64,000 bases of DNA from Deltaproteobacteria bacterium. GTDB lineage: Bacteria; Myxococcota_A; UBA9042; DTJE01. The notes beneath the pieces are model-generated. The model had not been told where the DNA came from, did not search any database, and saw only the letters and a list, made by a program, of their open reading frames with translations. The stretch covers positions 1 to 64,000 of the forward strand of contig JAKPTZ010000081.1 of the NCBI GenBank assembly GCA_029555025.1. The letters run 5' to 3'. A program made the translations under genes and the position numbers. How positions within the stretch are numbered: the first letter of the stretch is position 1; each line of letters begins with the position of its first letter. Of this stretch, positions 58,045 through 64,000 are shown one piece after another.

Positions 58045-59670
58045 TCAATCGGCCGGTGCGCAGTAGTCGCCAACCGTGCTGGTAACGCACTTCATGGTAC
58101 CGGGACAGTCCGGGGTCGCCATGCATCGCTTCATGCACAGCCTTGATCCGCCAACCGTTTCACAGATTGTGGGGAAGGGACACAAATCATCGGCCAGGCA
58201 CGGCATCGTGCAGAACCCGTCGGTACTGCCGGTGAATCCGATGCAGTTCGAGGAATAGCACTCGTCGTCCTGACGACAGTTCGTTCCCGGATCACCAGGA
58301 TCAATCCTGACACAGGACCGGACCCCGGGCTGGAACTTCGTGTCTCCGTACATGCACCTCAGACCCGCCTCCTCCCAGCAGTCGCTTTCGCTGAAAGGAT
58401 CCTCCGGATTCGACGGAACGCACCTGGGAAGACACAATCCCTTCAGACTGTCCTCGTCTGCAAGGGTCATTACGCAAATTGACTGATCCACCGTGCATGT
58501 CGTCGTGCCGCAATTCGCCGTGCAGAATCCAAAAGTCTGCAAACTGCTCTGGCGGCAGATGGCCTTGGTGATCGCGCAATCGGCGTCTGTCGTGCAACGC
58601 CGTCCGGTGAAATCGAAGTCGGTACAGGTTCCAGTGTAGGACACGTTGCACTTCCCGGACTTGCATTCGGTTTCGTTAAGACACTGTTCACCAATCGACT
58701 TGCCAACTGTTCCGGAACCGCAGACCTTCATTGTCTGCCCGGTCAGCGCGCTCTTCATATCGATACACGCGCGGGAAAGCTGACGACTTCCGCCGACACA
58801 ACCCTCATCGCCGTCCTGACAGGCGACCGAATGACCACAATCCTGGCTGTCAACACACGACTTCAGGCAAACTCCGCGGCCCTGAAGCCTGGTACAAGCC
58901 GTGCCCTCCGGACATGGATTCGAAGCGTCGCAACTCAGAACCGCGCAATAACCGCCATCGAAGTTCGGAAGACACCCCATGGCGCCCTGGCAGTGCTCGT
59001 GGGCCTGGCAGGGACCCCCAACTTCGCTGGCCTCGCCGACTTCCATGTAACAGATTGATTTGAAAATGTTTGACGGATCCGGAACAAGCTTGCAGGCATA
59101 TTTGTTGCCAAGCAAATCCACGGTGTCGCGGCAATCGGAAGCCTGCTGGCACGTCACCGTGCAATACGCGCCGTTGGCGCCGGCAGCCAGGTTCATGCAG
59201 GTCGTCCCTTCAGGACATGCCACCCCGTCCTGGCAGCCCGGCATGGCGCAGAAACCACGCGGCCAGGACAGGCACGAACCGTCCGGCCAGCCATCGTTCC
59301 TGCAGACGGCGGCCGTGTTGCAGGCCATGCCGATGTAACCGGCCGGATACTTGTCGGGGTTACCGGTATCTTCTGGCTCGACAAGATCCATGCCGCCAGG
59401 ATCCAGCACGACATCGGTCGGTTCTTCACGATCGTTGCCAGGATCCGAAACGACATCCTGGCTGTCGGAATCGTTGCCGGCGTCGATGACGATAACCACA
59501 TCCTTCTCGATCGGGACGTCGTCCTTGACCCTGCGACAGAAGTCGCCTTCGCGTACCGTTCCCGGGGGACAGACCTTTCCGCCACAACCCGGAAGACCGA
59601 CGAACAGGGCCATCGCAATGATCACGGCCGCGCCGCACCAACTCTTCCGATTGGTCTCAATTCTTTCCAT
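58045..59670 (-). CDS. Cys-rich lipoprotein with acidic linker
   Basis: ATG at 59670; LFVGLPGCGGK lipobox; DSDSQDVVSDPGNDREEPTDVVLDPGGMDLVEPEDTG; Cys-rich repeats. Confidence 0.8.
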   Translation of the reverse strand: MERIETNRKSWCGAAVIIAMALFVGLPGCGGKVCPPGTVREGDFCRRVKDDVPIEKDVVIVIDAGNDSDSQDVVSDPGNDREEPTDVVLDPGGMDLVEPEDTGNPDKYPAGYIGMACNTAAVCRNDGWPDGSCLSWPRGFCAMPGCQDGVACPEGTTCMNLAAGANGAYCTVTCQQASDCRDTVDLLGNKYACKLVPDPSNIFKSICYMEVGEASEVGGPCQAHEHCQGAMGCLPNFDGGYCAVLSCDASNPCPEGTACTRLQGRGVCLKSCVDSQDCGHSVACQDGDEGCVGGSRQLSRACIDMKSALTGQTMKVCGSGTVGKSIGEQCLNETECKSGKCNVSYTGTCTDFDFTGRRCTTDADCAITKAICRQSSLQTFGFCTANCGTTTCTVDQSICVMTLADEDSLKGLCLPRCVPSNPEDPFSESDCWEEAGLRCMYGDTKFQPGVRSCVRIDPGDPGTNCRQDDECYSSNCIGFTGSTDGFCTMPCLADDLCPFPTICETVGGSRLCMKRCMATPDCPGTMKCVTSTVGDYCAPAD

Positions 59671-59837
59671 CGACAAACCACCAGCACTCAAGCAGCGCGG
59701 TTATGATATTCAAAATTCTTACTTATTGCGACGTGAAAATTTCTTGTCACAAGCCACTTAACAATCATATAAACCCCTTGAACGAAAGAATTTTCAGCAA
59801 CCCGCCCTTCAACTTGGAACGGGCGTCCAGCTGGTGC

Positions 59838-59846
59838 TAGAATCCG
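59838..59846 (+). promoter_or_regulatory. TAGAATCCG -10-like motif (with TTGGAA 18 bp upstream)
   Basis: TTGGAA-cgggcgtccagctggtgc-TAGAAT, about 30 bp before the CDS at 59872. Confidence 0.35.
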
Positions 59847-59871
59847 TGCCTGCGGAGGCTTTTTTGCCGAA

Positions 59872-61398
59872 ATGAGATTCAACTGTACAAACTGCAACAA
59901 GATTTACGAAATCGATCCAGGCCTGATCCAGGGCAACGCGGTCATGTTCACCTGCCGCAAGTGCGGACAGCAACTGGTAATCAGGAAAAGCGACAGGCCT
60001 GAGGATGCCGTCATCCCCGCCGGAAAGCCTGGCGACCGGATCAAAAGCTTCACCCAGGAAATTTCAAAGGTAACGAAAGGCAAGATATCCGCGCTGACGA
60101 CGCCGCACGCCCTGCGTCGCGAAAACCCGCCTGCATGGTACGTTACCGCGATGGGCCGGCGGCAGGGTCCCCTTGGTGACCTTGCGCTGATTGATCTGCT
60201 GTCGTCGGGCAAGATTCTTCCGGCCACGTACGCCTGGCGAAAGTCCATGACCGAATGGGTTCGAATCAAGGATATACCGGAACTTGCCGATGTCCTGGCC
60301 GAGGCAATCCGCAAGAATCCGGAAGTCGGTGCCCGGATCAACGACAAGTCAAGCTTAAGTGCGGCCCGAGTACGCTCGAGAAGCGACGTCGCCGATCTTG
60401 ATTCGTCGGTTCACAGACAGGAAGTCCCTTCAGGCTCGCTCGCCGACGACCTTTATGAGGGGCTTGGATCCGGCCCGATCGATCCGAGAAATTCAACAAT
60501 CCTTCAGCACGAGGAATCTCCGCTGGAGGACGACGAACAGCCTTCAAGGGATCCTGCGCGTGCCGCAACGGTGCCTCACATGCGTTCGATTGACTGGGGC
60601 GAGGAAATCCAGGACACGCTGCGTCACCAGACTGTCAAGACGCGGCCCTTCAAGCGTCACGACACAGCACCAATCAATCTGGCTCTTCTTCGCCGTGAAC
60701 GGTTGAACACCCGAATCGCGCTGATCGTAATGATCAGCTTGATTTCGCTGGCCGCAATCGCTGCCGGCGTGGTTGTGGCGATACATTTCATCGACAGCGG
60801 GACATCCATTTCGCACCAGGCGGCTATTCCGGCCAGGCCGGCCGCGGCCCGCAGGAACTTCGACTCCGTCCCGGCAGACGGCCCGGCTGCGGTTCCGGTT
60901 CGTGAACCCGAGGCCAGTCCCCCCGTCCCGGCGCCGACGCCAGTTCCCACCCAGGAGCCGCCGGCCCAGCAGCAGCCGCCGACACAACAGGAACCAACGG
61001 CTCAGCAGCAACCGCCGGCCCAGCAGCAACCGCCGGCTCAGCAGCAACCGCCGGCTCAGCAGCAACCGCCGACGGTTCGGCTGCCACTTCCTTCGGTTGG
61101 TTCAACTGTGGTTGTTGACAGCGGCGACATCGGGCTCGACGAGTTGAAATCGTTCGTCGCATCTCAGATTCCCGCTATATCGGGATGCCGTTCGAAGCTG
61201 ATTCACCAGACCGACGCATCGATTGCGCTGGAGCTTTCATTCACCCTCGCGACCTCCGGCAGGACTGAAAAGGTTCTTGCGCGTGCGGTGGGGATGGACG
61301 AGCCACGATTGACCGGATGCGTCGAACAGGTCGTCTCGAGTTGGGAATTCGACCAGCGTTCCTACCCTGTCAGCTTTTCAGGCACGCTGGCGCTTTGA
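59872..61398 (+). CDS. Zinc-ribbon (MJ0042-type) + GYF_2-like + TM + PQ-repeat protein with AgmX/TonB-like C-terminal domain
   Basis: MRFNCTNCNKIYEI...VMFTCRKCGQQLVI; AWYVTAMGRRQGPLGDLALIDLLSSGKILPATYAWRKSMTEWVRIKDIPEL; TM IALIVMISLISLAAIAAGVVVAI; PAQQQP repeats; C-terminal ISGCRSKLI...GCVEQVVSSWEF. Confidence 0.85.
   Translation: MRFNCTNCNKIYEIDPGLIQGNAVMFTCRKCGQQLVIRKSDRPEDAVIPAGKPGDRIKSFTQEISKVTKGKISALTTPHALRRENPPAWYVTAMGRRQGPLGDLALIDLLSSGKILPATYAWRKSMTEWVRIKDIPELADVLAEAIRKNPEVGARINDKSSLSAARVRSRSDVADLDSSVHRQEVPSGSLADDLYEGLGSGPIDPRNSTILQHEESPLEDDEQPSRDPARAATVPHMRSIDWGEEIQDTLRHQTVKTRPFKRHDTAPINLALLRRERLNTRIALIVMISLISLAAIAAGVVVAIHFIDSGTSISHQAAIPARPAAARRNFDSVPADGPAAVPVREPEASPPVPAPTPVPTQEPPAQQQPPTQQEPTAQQQPPAQQQPPAQQQPPAQQQPPTVRLPLPSVGSTVVVDSGDIGLDELKSFVASQIPAISGCRSKLIHQTDASIALELSFTLATSGRTEKVLARAVGMDEPRLTGCVEQVVSSWEFDQRSYPVSFSGTLAL
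60958..61072 (+). repeat. In-frame 18-bp tandem repeat (PAQQQP)
   Basis: CCGGC(T/C)CAGCAGCAACCG repeated; encodes PAQQQPPTQQEPTAQQQPPAQQQPPAQQQPPAQQQPP. Confidence 0.95.
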
Positions 61399-61411
61399 TT
61401 CGAGGTTTGTC

Positions 61412-61457
61412 CCGGACAGCGGAAGTCCGGTGCAGGCCACTGGAATTGTTGCCAGTG
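61412..61457 (+). terminator. Possible terminator hairpins after the AgmX-like gene
   Basis: CCGGAC/GTCCGG (61412-61430) and CACTGG/CCAGTG (61438-61457), followed by a T-rich stretch. Confidence 0.3.
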
Positions 61458-61535
61458 CATGCCTTTTGAGCCTGTCTTTATTCGCATTTATTTTGTAGAA
61501 TCCGCTGGAAGTTTTTCCGGAGCCCGAGGTCAGAC

Positions 61536-63710
61536 ATGACGAGATTCAAGACGCTTGCGATTATTCTGGTGCTTGCATCCACTTTCGGCCCCGGTTGTTC
61601 CGGGTCCAAGGTTCAGGTAACCCCGCAGATTACAATCAGTCCCACGGTAACGAACATCCAGATGGGCGCAACCTACAACATCAGGATTGCGAACTCCGGC
61701 GATGGCGACCTTATCGTCTCGGGATTTGAGATCGGCGGCGACACATGCACCGGCGGCGGTTTTGCATTTTCGGTCGATCTTGGGGAAGCCGAGCTTCCGG
61801 TAACGATTGCACCGCCCGGATCGGAAGGCGACGTGAACCCGATGTGGTTCGACATCGTCGTTCGGCATGACGATCCTTCGCAGAGTTGCCCCGCGACCGC
61901 AACACTTACAATCAGTTCAAACGATCCGACGCAGCCCAGGATGGTTCTCCAGCTTACGCGGACTTCGACGGAACCGAACATCATCGCCGAGCCGAATCCG
62001 CTGGATCTGGGATTCGTACCGGTCGGAACCATTCCGGCGTCCGATTACATCCTCGTTCAGAACACCGGGCTTGATGATCTGGAAATCACGAAGCTTGAAG
62101 TAATTCCTCTTTCGGAAGGTTTCTCATTCACATGGCCATGCGTCCGCAACCCGGACACTTCGGTCACGGCCCCCTGGGGACTTGACCCGGATTCCCGCAT
62201 AACGGTTTCCATGGTCGCGAATCCGGCCGATCGCCTGGTTCTGGACGGGGACGTCTGCCTGGAGCCTCTGATCGTCAAACCCGCCGAGTCGCTCTCGATT
62301 CCGGTGTTCTACACGGCAATCGCTCCGAACCCCGCAAAGGCGGAATTCCGTTTCCACAGCAATGATCCGGACTATGACAGCACGAAGGGTGACGCATACA
62401 CGGTCACGGTTCAGGCCAACATGAGCGGCCCGTGCATCCAGGTTCTGCCGAATCCGATCGAATTCGGGTCGAACATTGCGACGACCGCCGTCAAGGGAGT
62501 TCCGGTCGTGATCACGAACTGCGGCGATGAACCCCTTGAAATCACATCCATCCGGAAGGAAGGCGACAACTGCGCGGAATTCAGCTTCGACCTTACTGGA
62601 ACGGGCGAATTCGACAGCACGCACCCGCTGGTCATCCAGCCCGGTGTTTCCATCAGCATCATCGCGAAATATACCCCGGTCGATATCAGCCCCAAGGACT
62701 CGGAAAACATGTTCATTCCGGACGAATGCCTGATGGTGGTTGACAACAATTCCGCCAGGCAGTCGGTCGAGATACCGATGTCCGGCGTCGGCACGGAAGC
62801 GGAATGTGCCGTATGTCAGTTTGTCATGATGGAAGGCGGGATCCAGCTTGGCGAAAACGCCCAGGTGCTGCCCCAGGTCGTCATTGAGATGGTGAACCAC
62901 AGCTACGACCCGACCATTGGCGGCGGCATCAAGTCTTACAACTGGACTGTCAAGCAGCCCGGCGAATCGGCCCAGGTGTTCAATCCAACTTCGACCTGGG
63001 ACAATCCGACATTCCAGCCCAACGTTGTCGGGGACTACGAATTCTGCCTGGAAGTTTTCAACAACGACGGCTGTTCCGACAGTTGCTGCAAGTCGATTGA
63101 AGTCGTTCCGCCGGAAGGCCTTCACATCGAACTGACCTGGAATACTCCGTCGGATCCGGATCAGACGGATCAGTGCGGGCCCGGTGTCGTTTTCAACAAT
63201 TGCGGCGCCGACCTTGACCTGCACATCGTCCACCCGCTTGCCGGCCAGGGCGGCATGACGCTCGATCCCGAAACCGGCTCGCCTTACGGATTCTTTGACC
63301 CGACGTGGGACTGCGTCGGCTGGTCCAATCCGCACCCCGTGTGGGACAAGGAAAACCAGGGCGATCCGTTGTACCAGCCCAACTTCGACCTGGACGACAC
63401 CGACGGGGCCGGGCCTGAAAACTTCACTTACACAAGGCCGGATCCCAAGTACTCGACTACAAACCCGAACTGCTACAAGGTTGGCGTCCATTATTATGAC
63501 GACCACACTTTCGGGAAGTCGTACCCGACGGTGAAGATATTCATCAACGGCGAGGAGCCCATTTCGGTTACGCTCGGCTCCGGCATGTCGATGCTGGACA
63601 TGTGGGACGTGGGACGCGTCTGCTACTACGGCAGCCCCGTCTTCGTTGAGCGCAAGAACACAAACGGCAGCCCGCACATCATCCCGAACTACGCGGTTCC
63701 GTGGTTCTGA
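61536..63710 (+). CDS. ASH-repeat lipoprotein with PKD-like and YfaP/DUF2135-like C-terminal domains (paralog of 49077..51185)
   Basis: LASTFGPGCSGS lipobox; PLDLGFVPVGTIPASDYILVQNTG, PIEFGSNIATTAVKGVPVVITNCG; C-terminal ADLDLHIVHPLAG...DDTDGAGPENF...YKVGVHYYDDHTFGKSYPTVKIFINGE. Confidence 0.85.
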   Translation: MTRFKTLAIILVLASTFGPGCSGSKVQVTPQITISPTVTNIQMGATYNIRIANSGDGDLIVSGFEIGGDTCTGGGFAFSVDLGEAELPVTIAPPGSEGDVNPMWFDIVVRHDDPSQSCPATATLTISSNDPTQPRMVLQLTRTSTEPNIIAEPNPLDLGFVPVGTIPASDYILVQNTGLDDLEITKLEVIPLSEGFSFTWPCVRNPDTSVTAPWGLDPDSRITVSMVANPADRLVLDGDVCLEPLIVKPAESLSIPVFYTAIAPNPAKAEFRFHSNDPDYDSTKGDAYTVTVQANMSGPCIQVLPNPIEFGSNIATTAVKGVPVVITNCGDEPLEITSIRKEGDNCAEFSFDLTGTGEFDSTHPLVIQPGVSISIIAKYTPVDISPKDSENMFIPDECLMVVDNNSARQSVEIPMSGVGTEAECAVCQFVMMEGGIQLGENAQVLPQVVIEMVNHSYDPTIGGGIKSYNWTVKQPGESAQVFNPTSTWDNPTFQPNVVGDYEFCLEVFNNDGCSDSCCKSIEVVPPEGLHIELTWNTPSDPDQTDQCGPGVVFNNCGADLDLHIVHPLAGQGGMTLDPETGSPYGFFDPTWDCVGWSNPHPVWDKENQGDPLYQPNFDLDDTDGAGPENFTYTRPDPKYSTTNPNCYKVGVHYYDDHTFGKSYPTVKIFINGEEPISVTLGSGMSMLDMWDVGRVCYYGSPVFVERKNTNGSPHIIPNYAVPWF

Positions 63711-63771
63711 TTCCATCCAGTGCCCATGTCTGCTATCCTCTCGTGCAGTCCCTGATTGACGGTGCCTTATC

Positions 63772-64000
63772 GTGAAGAATTCAAACTTCGCCGGCCTGTT
63801 CCTGCTGGCCTGCTGCCTGGGGTTTGCCGGTTGCCCCGCGCCGACGCCGGATCCGGTTTTCGACCTGCCGTCGTTTGATTACGGGGTGCAACACGACACC
63901 ATTGCCGCCGACACGGCGACGCCCGACGTTGAAAAGCCGGAAGACACACAACGGGATCAGGGGACGGCAGACGATAATGGCACACCCGACATCGGGGGAA
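63772..64000 (+). CDS. Lipoprotein N-terminus, truncated by the window end
   Basis: GTG start, translated by hand: (M)KNSNFAGLFLLACCLGFAGCPAPTPDPVFDLPSFDYGVQHDTIAADTATPDVEKPEDTQRDQGTADDNGTPDIGG; open to the window edge. Confidence 0.7.
   Translation, partial: MKNSNFAGLFLLACCLGFAGCPAPTPDPVFDLPSFDYGVQHDTIAADTATPDVEKPEDTQRDQGTADDNGTPDIGG

Noticed and set aside
60958-61072. 18-bp repeat as regulatory DNA repeat
   Set aside because: It is in frame and encodes a PAQQQP stalk, so it is a protein-level repeat.

Overview
GC-rich bacterial window with no rRNA, CRISPR array, transposase or phage genes. The abundance of lipoproteins with acidic linkers, ASH/'choice-of-anchor-D' domains and Cys-rich modules suggests Myxococcota or a related lineage (inference only). 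From left to right it contains: (1) a eut module, eutB-eutC-(eutL::eutT), where the BMC shell protein EutL appears fused in one ORF to an EutT-type corrinoid adenosyltransferase; (2) an Mla/MCE-type lipid transport operon; (3) a methionine/homoserine module of two adjacent fused genes, a MetY::MetX fusion and an aspartokinase::homoserine dehydrogenase, behind a long, hairpin-rich leader; (4) an accessory stretch of lipoproteins, HigBA-like and HicAB-like toxin-antitoxin pairs, a GH36-like lipoprotein and a dispersed family of perfect palindromes (GTACGGGCG...CGCCCG); (5) an apparently AT-richer island with an orphan 950-990 aa lipoprotein diverging from an FGE-fold (SUMF1) protein; (6) a same-strand cluster of a giant (about 3585 aa) TPR solenoid protein and three ASH lipoproteins, one with vWA and one with a PKD/YfaP-like C-terminus, with a related paralog at 61.5 kb; (7) hutU with a MEMO-family gene, two tRNA-Ser genes, tadA, a degenerate truncated ANL homolog, and a zinc-ribbon/GYF/TM/PQ-repeat/AgmX-like protein. 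All identifications were made by eye from translated sequence; no searches were run.
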